DNA from: Paraburkholderia flagellata
GTDB lineage: Bacteria > Pseudomonadota > Gammaproteobacteria > Burkholderiales > Burkholderiaceae
NCBI RefSeq assembly: GCF_021390645.1
Contig: NZ_JAJEJT010000003.1
Coordinates: 744,001 to 808,000, forward strand
Length of the DNA stretch: 64,000 nucleotides
Direction of reading: 5' to 3'
Shown here one piece after another: positions 35,328 to 43,702 of this stretch. The notes under the pieces are model-generated. The model worked only from the letters and a program-made list of their open reading frames with translations. It did no database searches and was not told the DNA's origin. A program made the translations under genes and the position numbers. Numbering within the stretch: position 1 is the stretch's first letter; each line of letters opens with the position of its first letter.

Positions 35328-36269
35328 TCAGATCGGCATGCCAGCCCAGTAAGACACGGCGTCCTGCCGATCGAACACGAAGGTCTTGAGGGCGACCTGA
35401 CTCTCGTGCGAAAGCGCGTCGAATTCCAGTCCGTGCAGGGTCAGTCCTTCCTGCGGGTTATTGGCGCGCAGATTGCGGATCACGGCGACGGCCTGGAACG
35501 TCGCCCCGGCATTCCCCACCTCGATCGGAAACTCCACGCAAATGCGCTCGCCCACCTCGCCGATCTTGCGCCCGGCGGCGAGCGACATGCCCAGCACGCT
35601 GATATCGCAGCCAATGGCGAGCCAGTCCAGTTGCGCGCCCGTCAAATCGACGCCATAACGCACCGCGAGTTGCGTGCGCACGCGCACGGCGCGGCGTTCG
35701 CGCAGCCGGCGTAAGGTGCCGGGCTCCGAGAGCACGAGATAGCGGAACGGGTGCGTGCAGACCGCCTCGACGGTACAGACGAGCCAGAACACGGCTTGTG
35801 TTGCGATCGCAACGATTTCGACCTGTTCCCCCGGGAACGGCTCCCATACGGGCTTCGCCGCAGCAGGAGGCGTAACGAACATCGCACCGCCTGCCCGGAA
35901 ACCGATCAGCCGGCACGGCAGCATCTCGCGCCCCGTGCCCGCCTGGCTGCGTATGCCTAGCAGCGCGCCAATGGCGAGATTCATGTCGTCCAGCGTCAAC
36001 GGACCCTTTCCACGATCGGCGCGATTGGCAACGCCGTCTTGCGCGTTCGCGAAACTCGCCTCCTCTGCCGTGTTGCGATAAGGCTGGAAATGCTCGAAGA
36101 GGAAATCGCGCTGCTCGCTGTTCAGCACTCCGCCTTGCGGCAGCAGCATCGTTCCATCTTGGTGAAACACCGCCAAAGGCAGGGGTGTTTCCAGGGGCAA
36201 CTGCCCAGGGTCCGCGAGACGCTCTAGAGTTTTTGACGCAGTACCGCTGCCAGGCTCGTGAATGTGCAT
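35328..36269 (-). CDS. YcgR-like PilZ domain protein
   Basis: A 313-aa cytoplasmic protein with a YcgR-N-like beta domain (about 110-185) and a C-terminal PilZ domain. The c-di-GMP signature is present: RRLRERRAVRVRT (RxxxR) and CDISVLGMSL (D/NxSxxG). It probably brakes flagellar rotation or controls envelope functions when c-di-GMP is high. It converges with the PLD-like gene (19 bp) and is divergent from the ECF sigma factor. Length is a little above E. coli YcgR because of an N-terminal extension. Confidence 0.88.
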   Translation of the reverse strand: MHIHEPGSGTASKTLERLADPGQLPLETPLPLAVFHQDGTMLLPQGGVLNSEQRDFLFEHFQPYRNTAEEASFANAQDGVANRADRGKGPLTLDDMNLAIGALLGIRSQAGTGREMLPCRLIGFRAGGAMFVTPPAAAKPVWEPFPGEQVEIVAIATQAVFWLVCTVEAVCTHPFRYLVLSEPGTLRRLRERRAVRVRTQLAVRYGVDLTGAQLDWLAIGCDISVLGMSLAAGRKIGEVGERICVEFPIEVGNAGATFQAVAVIRNLRANNPQEGLTLHGLEFDALSHESQVALKTFVFDRQDAVSYWAGMPI

Positions 36270-36448
36270 GACCGATAGCGTGTGAATTTGTTGGTTTTCT
36301 TCGTTGCCAGCATTGTGGCCGAAATATAGTGACTGATGTCAATAAAAAATGTCCGCTTTCATCGCCCTTGTTAAGCGAAATATTCATGCCACATATAACG
36401 GACGATTACGCGCCACAATATTTCTCTTTCTGATTCGTCTACACGGGT

Positions 36449-37018
36449 ATGGAAACGCCGCCCACCCCGAGCCCGCTCACCACGCAGGACCGCGAAATCG
36501 CCGACACCGTCGCCCGCGAGCGCCCGAGGCTGCGCAATTTCATCCGTCGCCGCGTGATCGATCAGGATGAAGCCGAGGACATTCTTCAGGACGTATTCGA
36601 AGAACTCGTTCAGGCATGGCGGCTCCCGGAGCCCATCGAGCAGGTTGGCGCGTGGCTCTTTCGCGTGGCGCGAAATCGCATCGTCGACCGGTTTCGCAAA
36701 CGCAAGGAAGTGCCGCTCACCGAGCCTGAAGAGGCTGCGAGCGAATATCGGCTCGACCTCGCACTGCCCTCGCCGGATGCTGGCCCCGAGGCCGCCTACG
36801 CGCGCGCGGCGATGCTCGACACACTGCGCGCCGCGCTCGACGAATTGCCGGCGAGCCAACGCGAGGTGTTCATCGCGCACGAACTGGACGGGCGCAGTTT
36901 CAAGGAGATGGCGGCCGGGAGCGGGGTCGGCGTGAACACACTGCTGGCGCGCAAACGTTATGCGGTATTGCATCTGCGCGAACGTTTGCGCGCGTCATGG
37001 GACGACGTCGATAATTGA
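36449..37018 (+). CDS. ECF-type RNA polymerase sigma factor
   Basis: A 189-aa sigma-70-family factor. Region 2 has DQDEAEDILQDVFEELVQAW and VGAWLFRVARNRIVDRFRKR; region 4 has ALDELPASQREVFIAHELDG, RSFKEMAAGSGVGVNTLLAR and KRYAVLHLRERL. It is followed 16 bp later by a gene for a small membrane protein that may modulate it, but no recognisable anti-sigma domain is seen. There is no clear ribosome site before the ATG. The signal and regulon are unknown. Confidence 0.9.
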   Translation: METPPTPSPLTTQDREIADTVARERPRLRNFIRRRVIDQDEAEDILQDVFEELVQAWRLPEPIEQVGAWLFRVARNRIVDRFRKRKEVPLTEPEEAASEYRLDLALPSPDAGPEAAYARAAMLDTLRAALDELPASQREVFIAHELDGRSFKEMAAGSGVGVNTLLARKRYAVLHLRERLRASWDDVDN

Positions 37019-37034
37019 ACCGAAGGAGAATGGA

Positions 37035-37349
37035 ATGAAGTTTCGCCGCAAAATATTCGCCAAGGCGCTGCTGATGGTGGTGGTCATCGCGCTGCTGGGC
37101 GCGATCGTCATGGGCCTGTGGAACTGGATCGCCCCGGCAATCGTGGCGGGCGCGCATGCCATCGACTATCCACGCGCAATTGGCCTGCTGGTGCTTTGCC
37201 GGATCCTGTTCGGCGGATTCCGCGGGCATGGCGGCTGCCGCAGACGCATGCACTGGCACCAGTGGCAACAGTGGCAGCACATGACGCCGGAAGAGCGCGA
37301 GCAATTCCGTCGTGGGGCACCCTCAGGGGCGACGCCGCCTTCGCCATAA
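37035..37349 (+). CDS. Small membrane protein downstream of the ECF sigma factor
   Basis: A 104-aa protein with two hydrophobic segments (LLMVVVIALLGAIVMGLWNW and a shorter one around RAIGLLVLCRILFGG) and a His/Arg/Trp/Gln-rich tail (CRRRMHWHQWQQWQHM, then TPEEREQFRRG). AAGGAGAA lies 5-12 bases upstream of ATG 37035. The gene follows the sigma factor by 16 bp, so they are co-transcribed. The metal-ligand-like tail and pairing suggest a sensor or accessory role; function unknown. Confidence 0.72.
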   Translation: MKFRRKIFAKALLMVVVIALLGAIVMGLWNWIAPAIVAGAHAIDYPRAIGLLVLCRILFGGFRGHGGCRRRMHWHQWQQWQHMTPEEREQFRRGAPSGATPPSP

Positions 37350-37421
37350 CCCATCCCTCGCCAGCCTCGCTCCGCCACGGGCTGGCACAATTGAACCATC
37401 GCCGATCCACCAGGACGTTCC

Positions 37422-39200
37422 ATGTCAGATGTCGCCGCCCGACCGTCACGCGTCGCGCCCCTTTTCGCCCTTCTGCCCTTCCTGCGCCCCTATGCGGGGC
37501 GCTGGGCGCTCGCATTCCTCGCGCTGCTGACCTCGGCGGGCGCAACGCTCGCGCTGCCGGTGGCGTTCAAGTATCTGATCGACCGTGGTTTCGCGAGCGG
37601 CGATCGCACGCATATCGATCGCTACTTCATCGCGCTCTTCGTGGTTTCGCTGATCCTGGCCGCCGCCACGGCGTTGCGCTTCTATTGGGTTTCCTGGCTG
37701 GGCGAGCGGGTGACGGCCGACTTGCGGCGCGCCGTATACGACCACGTGATACGAATGAGCCCGCAATTCTTCGAGACCACGCAATCGGGCGAAGTGCTCT
37801 CGCGGCTCACCACCGACACAACGCTGATCCAAACCGTGGTGGGCACCAGTCTCTCACTGGGCCTGCGCAATTTACTGCTCATGGTCGGCGGCGTAGTCAT
37901 GCTCGCCACGACGAGCCCCGTGCTGTCCGGCTACATCATCGCGACACTGGTCGTTGTGGTCGCACCTATCGTCATCTTCGGGCGGCGCGTGCGGCGGCTT
38001 TCGCGCGCGAGCCAGGACAAGGTTGCGAGCGCAAGCGCTTTGGCGGGTGAAGTGCTCAATGCCATGCCCACCGTTCAGTCGTATGCGCAGGAGTCGTTCG
38101 AGGCGAATCGCTTTGGCGGTGCCGTGGAAACGGCCTTTGAAACGGCGCTCAAACGCATTCGGGCGCGCGCGGGATTGACGGCCGTCGTGATCGTCTTCGT
38201 GTTCGCCGCTATCGTGTTCGTGCTGTGGCTCGGCGCGCAGGCGGTACTCGCCGGACAGATGAGCGCGGGCCAGCTCTCCCAGTTCATTCTCTACGCGGTG
38301 TTCACGGCTGGCGCCGTGGGCGCCGTTGCCGAGGTGTGGGGCGATCTGCAGCGGGCCGCTGGCGCCACCGAACGGCTGCTGCAACTGCTCGCCGCGCGCT
38401 CGCCCGTAGCGCAGGCCACAGCAACCGTGCCGCTGCCGGCTCACGGCACGGGCATCCGGTTCGACAACGTTTGCTTTTCCTACCCCTCGCGGCCTGGCAT
38501 CGCTGCGCTCGACGCCTTCTCGCTCGACGTGCGCCCGGGCGAACATGTCGCGCTCGTCGGTCCGTCCGGCGCAGGCAAAACCACGCTCTTTCAATTGCTT
38601 CTGCGTTTTTACGATCCGCAGTCGGGCACCCTCAGCATCAACGGTGTGCCGACGCAACAGGTCTCGCTCGCGGCGTTGCGCCACGCGATCGGCGTCGTGC
38701 TGCAGGAGTCCGTGATCTTTTCGGGCAGCGTGCTCGACAACATTCGCTATGGCTCGCCCGACGCCACGCTCGAAGCCGTCCAGCACGCGGCCGAAATGGC
38801 CGCTGCGGCCGGATTTATCGAGCAACTGCCGCAGGGCTACGACACCTTTCTTGGTGAACGTGGCGTGCGCCTTTCCGGCGGTCAACGTCAGCGCATTGCC
38901 ATCGCGCGCGCGATCCTCAAGAACCCGCCCATCCTGCTGCTCGACGAAGCGACCAGCGCGCTCGACGCCGCGAGCGAACGCCTCGTGCAAACGGCGCTGG
39001 ACAACGCCGCGCAAAACCGCACGACGCTCGTCATCGCGCATCGTCTCGCCACCGTGCAGCAAGCCGACCGCATTGTCGTCATGGAACAAGGCCGTATCGT
39101 AGCGCAAGGCCGTCACGCGGAACTGCTGCAGAGTTCGCCGCTTTATGCGCAACTCGCGGCGCTGCAGTTCGGCGCTCAACACGCGAACACCGTCACGTAA
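37422..39200 (+). CDS. ABC exporter half-transporter (MsbA/BmrA-like)
   Basis: A 592-aa fused membrane/ATPase protein forming a homodimeric exporter. TMD about 20-315 with six helices; NBD about 345-580 with Walker A GPSGAGKTT, signature LSGGQRQRIAIARA, Walker B ILLLDEATSALD and H-loop VIAHR. It has no peptidase or accessory domain. Substrates could be lipids or drugs. It begins 72 bp after the small membrane protein gene and may belong to the ECF-led transcript. Confidence 0.92.
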   Translation: MSDVAARPSRVAPLFALLPFLRPYAGRWALAFLALLTSAGATLALPVAFKYLIDRGFASGDRTHIDRYFIALFVVSLILAAATALRFYWVSWLGERVTADLRRAVYDHVIRMSPQFFETTQSGEVLSRLTTDTTLIQTVVGTSLSLGLRNLLLMVGGVVMLATTSPVLSGYIIATLVVVVAPIVIFGRRVRRLSRASQDKVASASALAGEVLNAMPTVQSYAQESFEANRFGGAVETAFETALKRIRARAGLTAVVIVFVFAAIVFVLWLGAQAVLAGQMSAGQLSQFILYAVFTAGAVGAVAEVWGDLQRAAGATERLLQLLAARSPVAQATATVPLPAHGTGIRFDNVCFSYPSRPGIAALDAFSLDVRPGEHVALVGPSGAGKTTLFQLLLRFYDPQSGTLSINGVPTQQVSLAALRHAIGVVLQESVIFSGSVLDNIRYGSPDATLEAVQHAAEMAAAAGFIEQLPQGYDTFLGERGVRLSGGQRQRIAIARAILKNPPILLLDEATSALDAASERLVQTALDNAAQNRTTLVIAHRLATVQQADRIVVMEQGRIVAQGRHAELLQSSPLYAQLAALQFGAQHANTVT

Positions 39201-39461
39201 TCATCGGCCTGCCTTCTCTGGCGCAATCGACCACGCGGATTGTCGAACGTTCGCAAATCGAAGCGCCGCCCTGGCGTGCGTTGCCGCACATTCAAAGCTT
39301 TCAAAAAGACTAACCCTGCTTCCTGTCAATCCGCTCGCTCCCTATGCGGCGATCGTCGCTGCCAGTACCCAAAAGTAATCAATCCAGTCTGAAGTCGAAC
39401 GGGATCCTTCGCAAGCTAGCTTGCGAAGTGTCTTTTCTTCGATGAATTACTTAGGAGAGCG
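39201..39461. promoter_or_regulatory. Promoter region of the haem peroxidase with a 22-bp palindrome
   Basis: A 261-bp gap. At 39407-39428 the half CTTCGCAAGCT is followed directly by its exact complement. It ends 34 bp before the peroxidase start and is followed by a pyrimidine run (TCTTTTCTTC). It could be a regulator site or an upstream terminator. A good AGGAGA ribosome site precedes ATG 39462. Confidence 0.5.
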
Positions 39462-41222
39462 ATGATGAATCCCAAAGGTACACCGCGCAATCTCGTCGAA
39501 CAACATGCGGGAATGAGCCGCCTGAACGAAGAGTTGACTTCGATTTTCCCGCCGCGCTTCAATCACTATGACCCCGCGAGCCTCGCCGTACTCGCGCGAG
39601 GCATGCAGTCAGCCGCGGATACCGTATCGAACGATCCCGACCCCGAAGAGAACCTCTATGTGCCAGCCGGATACACGTATTTCGGCCAGTTCATCGATCA
39701 CGACCTGACGCTCGATACCACGTCGCAGCTGACCTTGATCCAGGCGCGCGCGACAGGCCAGATTCCGACGAACCTGCGCACGCCGCGCTTCGACCTCGAC
39801 AATGTGTACGGTCCCGGACCCGACGATGCGCCCTACATGTATGCGGACGAAAGTCATCCGAAGAAGGGAATCTATCAAGGTGCATCGTTGATCGAAGGCC
39901 ACGATGATCTGCCTCGCACCGAGAATGCCTACAACGCTCGCGCAATCATCGGCGACAAGCGCAACGACGAAAATTCGATCGTCTGCCAGATCCAGATGCT
40001 TTTCCTGCGTTTTCATAACCGCATCGTCGCGCGGCTCGCGAAAGCCGACGACACGCTGCGCGGAAGCGATCTGTTCGAAGCGGCGCGCGCGCAGGTGCGC
40101 TGGGCGTATCAGCGCGTGCTGGTCGAAGACTTCCTGCATCGGATCGTCGATTCGTCCGTCGTCGACGCATTCGTGACCGCGCACGACCAGGACCGCGCGC
40201 ATGCCTACAAGCTCTACGGTCCGGGCCCTGCGAGACGCAACCTGCCGCGCGAATTCAGCGGAGCCGCGTACCGGTATGGCCATTCGGGCGTGCGCAACGG
40301 CTATGTGCTGAACGACAATTTCAGCGCACCGATCTTCGACGGCACGAACGCGAACAAGGATAGCCTCGTCGGTTTCGACCGGCTGCCCGAAACACACGTG
40401 ATCGACGACTGGCAACGCTTCTTCCCACGCGAGCATCCACTGCCGGGCGAGAAAGGCGGCCCTGGACTCGATGGCGCGAACAAAGCCGCAGCCGGTGTTG
40501 CCGACAATGCGTCGAACGACGTCAAGCGTTTGCAATACGCGTACAAGCTCGATCCATCGCTCGTCGATCCCCTTTCTAAACTGCCGCACAGCGTGTCCGA
40601 AGTGCCGATTCCCGACTCGGCAAGCAAACTGGCATCGGCAAAGGGTTATCGTTCGCTGGCCATGCTCAACTTGCTGCGCGGCAACGTCTATGGCCTGCCG
40701 AGCGGCGAGACGGTGGCGAACGCTCTCGGCGCGACGCCGCTCGGCCCCGACGAACTCGTGGTCCGCACACAGGTTGCGAGCGATCCGTCGAAGACGTTCC
40801 GATTCGATCGCATTGCGTCGCTCAATGCGGATGGCGAGAGCCCAGCGCTTGGCGATACCTTCAGGAACGACACGCCGTTATGGTTTTATATCCTCGCTGA
40901 AGCGCAAGTTCCGGTGCTCAAGCTTGCGCCCATTGGCGTGACCTTCAGCGAGGACGCCTTGCTCGGCACTCAGGATGACAAGCTCGGCGTCGGCGCATTG
41001 ACGCGTCTTGGTCCTGTGGGCGGCCACATCGTCGTCGAGGTGTTCTACGGGCTGCTGGACGAGGACCCGGATTCGGTCATCAATCGCACCGGCAGCGCAC
41101 CCGCGCTCGAGGCAGAGATTTTCAAAAGCGCGCCCGCCACGTTCTCGCAGATCATCGCTTTCGCGACCGCCGGCGAATGGCGACTGATACCGTTGAAAGC
41201 GATAGTCGATCTGGCGGCCTGA
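39462..41222 (+). CDS. Animal-type (peroxidase-cyclooxygenase) haem peroxidase
   Basis: A 586-aa member of the animal haem peroxidase superfamily, which is sporadic in bacteria. The distal His is H80 in GQFIDHDLT and the proximal His is H274 in RYGHSGVRNGY. Other family signatures are GDKRNDENSIVCQIQMLFLR and FHNRIVARLA. It has no signal peptide, although the bacterial relatives are sometimes secreted by type I systems. It would use H2O2 to oxidise halides, thiocyanate or organics. It is monocistronic; the next gene is convergent, 8 bp away. Confidence 0.88.
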   Translation: MMNPKGTPRNLVEQHAGMSRLNEELTSIFPPRFNHYDPASLAVLARGMQSAADTVSNDPDPEENLYVPAGYTYFGQFIDHDLTLDTTSQLTLIQARATGQIPTNLRTPRFDLDNVYGPGPDDAPYMYADESHPKKGIYQGASLIEGHDDLPRTENAYNARAIIGDKRNDENSIVCQIQMLFLRFHNRIVARLAKADDTLRGSDLFEAARAQVRWAYQRVLVEDFLHRIVDSSVVDAFVTAHDQDRAHAYKLYGPGPARRNLPREFSGAAYRYGHSGVRNGYVLNDNFSAPIFDGTNANKDSLVGFDRLPETHVIDDWQRFFPREHPLPGEKGGPGLDGANKAAAGVADNASNDVKRLQYAYKLDPSLVDPLSKLPHSVSEVPIPDSASKLASAKGYRSLAMLNLLRGNVYGLPSGETVANALGATPLGPDELVVRTQVASDPSKTFRFDRIASLNADGESPALGDTFRNDTPLWFYILAEAQVPVLKLAPIGVTFSEDALLGTQDDKLGVGALTRLGPVGGHIVVEVFYGLLDEDPDSVINRTGSAPALEAEIFKSAPATFSQIIAFATAGEWRLIPLKAIVDLAA

Positions 41223-41230
41223 AGTGCCTG

Positions 41231-41971
41231 CTACGCAGAGGAGGCCAGGCGCGCGACGCTGCGTGCCTGGCGCGGCAACACGATATACATGCCCCAGGCC
41301 ACGAGCAGGATCGCGCGCAGTGCATCTGCGAGTGGATGCAAAGAGGAAATGCCAACATTGGCGATAGCGAGGCTGCCTGGCAGCGTCCACGCATACGTAG
41401 TCAAGCCGAGCAGCGTTGCGCGCCAGAAGCCGAAATGGCGGGGCGCGGGCATGGCGTGCGCGGCCAACCCGCGGCGCACCATGTACCCCGCGAGCGGCAG
41501 GCTGAGCAGAACATAAACCAGCGCGGGCACGATGAAGGGCATGCCGGCAATCGCAAGCGAAATCGCCGGCGACGATTGCGCGATATCGTGTGGAACCCGA
41601 TTCGCGGCGAACGCCATGAGCGGCGTGGCGATCTTCCCGAGCGAGAGGCGCAAGACGAAAAAGCCAACCGCGAAGAGCAGCGCGCTTGCGAGCCACTGAC
41701 GCCAGGCGCAGGACCACCAGACGTAAAGACGCCGGCCGAACGACACCCCTGGGATTAGCGTAAACAGCGCCGACTTGTCCCGGCGCGCGCCAATACATAT
41801 TAGTACAACGAACAGAACGCCCGCGATCACGAATACGCGCTCATTCCACACGATCCATTGCGGATGTCCTCCCCCGATCGCCGAAGCTGGCGCAGACGAG
41901 GCGAAATTCTGCAGATGCCGCGCAACATAGTCGGAAGGGCTGAGCGCCTGCGAGGATGGATAAAGGGTCAT
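41231..41971 (-). CDS. Multi-pass inner-membrane protein, unknown function
   Basis: A 246-aa protein with about five hydrophobic helices, for example RVFVIAGVLFVVLICIG, WLASALLFAVGFFVLRL, FIVPALVYVLLSLPLAGYM and LLGLTTYAWTLPGSLAI. It has no motif I can assign. ATG 41971 is chosen because GGAG lies 6-9 bases upstream; a longer reading to 42019 is possible. It converges with the peroxidase gene. Confidence 0.65.
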   Translation of the reverse strand: MTLYPSSQALSPSDYVARHLQNFASSAPASAIGGGHPQWIVWNERVFVIAGVLFVVLICIGARRDKSALFTLIPGVSFGRRLYVWWSCAWRQWLASALLFAVGFFVLRLSLGKIATPLMAFAANRVPHDIAQSSPAISLAIAGMPFIVPALVYVLLSLPLAGYMVRRGLAAHAMPAPRHFGFWRATLLGLTTYAWTLPGSLAIANVGISSLHPLADALRAILLVAWGMYIVLPRQARSVARLASSA

Positions 41972-42238
41972 CGCGTCTCCGTCGTCGGTGATGCACTGCC
42001 ACATGGCGATTTCATTCAAAACAAGCGCATTGCGTCACAACGTGATATACGATCTACTTGTATAACAACGTCTCAACCCATGCCAATCAGGATGGAGCGC
42101 TAGCGAGGGACGTATCACTGCCACCTGATCCGGCGAAGTCATCATCCCGGCGAATTGGGGCACGTTTTTTGCGCACCACCGGGAGCCCAGGCCATGCATT
42201 TTGCGTTGGCCATATCGCGCTTGCCTTGGGGGTGCGAA

Positions 42239-43609
42239 ATGAATGCCGATCAACCAGGAGCCCCGCTCCTTTCGGAGGAAGACGCTCATCGCCAGTTGCG
42301 CCGCGCTGTGATTGCCAGCACCATCGGCACGACGATCGAATGGTACGACTTCTTTCTCTACAGTACAGTCACCGGGCTTATCTTCGCGAAGCTGTACTTT
42401 CCTGAATCCGACCCGCTCGTTGGCACCTTGCAGGCCTTTCTCATCTATGCCGTGGGCTTCATCGCCCGGCCGGTAGGCGCGGCTATCTTCGGCCACTACG
42501 GCGATCGCGTCGGCCGCAAGGCCACCCTGATCGTCACCTTGCTGCTGATGGGGGTCGCCACGTTCGCCGTGGCCTTTGTTCCGACCTATGCGTCGATCGG
42601 CATCTGGGGCGCCGTTTTGCTCACGGTGCTGCGCTTCATTCAGGGTGTGGGCGTGGGCGGCGAATGGGGCGGCTCGGTCCTGATGTCGATGGAATGGGCG
42701 CGCACCAATTCACACCGCGGCTTCGTCGCTTCCTGGCCGCAATTCGGCGTGCCGGCGGGACTTTTTATCGCCAATCTCGTGGTGCTCGTCGTAAGCCGGT
42801 TCTCCGGCGACAGCTTCATGACGTGGGGATGGCGCGTGCCGTTCCTGCTCAGCATCGTGCTCGTCGCTATCGGCCTGTATATCCGCCTGAACATTCTCGA
42901 AACACCGATCTTCGCGAAGCTCCTCGCCGAGAACAAGATCGAGAAAACGCCGATGCTCGAAGTGATTCGCCGCCAACCCAAGGACATTCTCCTTTCGGCG
43001 TTGGCGCGCATGGCCGAACAGGCGCCGTTCTACATCTACACGGCCTTCGTCTTTACGTATGGCGTGAAGACGCTGCACGTTTCGCGTGACCTCATGCTCA
43101 GCGCGGTGTTGGCGGCTGCTGTGCTGCAGTTCGTGACCATTCCGTTCTTTGGGCACGTGTCCGACCTGATCGGACGCAAGCGCATGTACATGATCGGCGC
43201 AGTGGCCGTGGGCATTTTCGGCTTTATCTACTTCGGGATGGTGGATACCAGGAACCCGGCGTGGATTGTCACGGCCGTCGTGCTTTCGCTCGTGCCGCAC
43301 GCCATGCTCTATGGTCCGCAGGCTGCGTTCATCGCTGAATCGTTCACGGGGCGGCTGCGCTACAGCGGCGCCTCGCTCGGGTATCAGCTGGCTTCCGTGA
43401 TTGCGGGCGGCCCGGCGCCGTTGATCGCCACTGCGCTCTTCGCGTACTACAGCACGGGTTACGCGATTGCGGTCTATATCGCCGTGTGCGCGGTGATCAG
43501 TCTGCTCGCCGCCTGGCGCATGGGGGATTACACGAATAAGGATATTTCACGCGAATACGACGACAAGCACGGACTTGGCGATCACGGGCACGCTTCCCAC
43601 CCCGCCTGA
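42239..43609 (+). CDS. MHS-family MFS transporter
   Basis: A 456-aa 12-TM permease of the metabolite:H+ symporter family (ProP, ShiA and KgtP relatives). Signatures are ASTIGTTIEWYDFFLYSTVT, GRKATLIVTLLLMGVATFAV and the RFIQGVGVGGEWGGSVLMSM motif. Substrates in this family are organic acids, shikimate or betaines; none is indicated here. ATG 42239 is preferred over upstream in-frame ATGs because TIGTTIEWYDF then falls at the usual distance. It ends at a strong terminator. Confidence 0.9.
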   Translation: MNADQPGAPLLSEEDAHRQLRRAVIASTIGTTIEWYDFFLYSTVTGLIFAKLYFPESDPLVGTLQAFLIYAVGFIARPVGAAIFGHYGDRVGRKATLIVTLLLMGVATFAVAFVPTYASIGIWGAVLLTVLRFIQGVGVGGEWGGSVLMSMEWARTNSHRGFVASWPQFGVPAGLFIANLVVLVVSRFSGDSFMTWGWRVPFLLSIVLVAIGLYIRLNILETPIFAKLLAENKIEKTPMLEVIRRQPKDILLSALARMAEQAPFYIYTAFVFTYGVKTLHVSRDLMLSAVLAAAVLQFVTIPFFGHVSDLIGRKRMYMIGAVAVGIFGFIYFGMVDTRNPAWIVTAVVLSLVPHAMLYGPQAAFIAESFTGRLRYSGASLGYQLASVIAGGPAPLIATALFAYYSTGYAIAVYIAVCAVISLLAAWRMGDYTNKDISREYDDKHGLGDHGHASHPA

Positions 43610-43625
43610 TCATCTGCTGAAAATC

Positions 43626-43670
43626 AAGCGCGCCCCTGCTTGACGAATCTTGCAGGGGCGCGCTTCTTTT
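43626..43670 (+). terminator. Rho-independent terminator
   Basis: A 14-bp perfect stem (AAGCGCGCCCCTGC with its complement), a 12-base loop and a CTTTT tail, 16 bp after the MHS transporter stop. It also lies downstream of the convergent phosphoesterase gene. Confidence 0.88.
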
Positions 43671-43702
43671 GTCAGGCTTCAACGATCAGCCATCCTAAGC
43701 TG

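Noticed and set aside
42155..42238. Longer N-terminus for the MHS transporter
   Set aside because: The added 28 residues are not conserved-looking and would shift TM1 from its usual place; ATG 42239 fits the family better.
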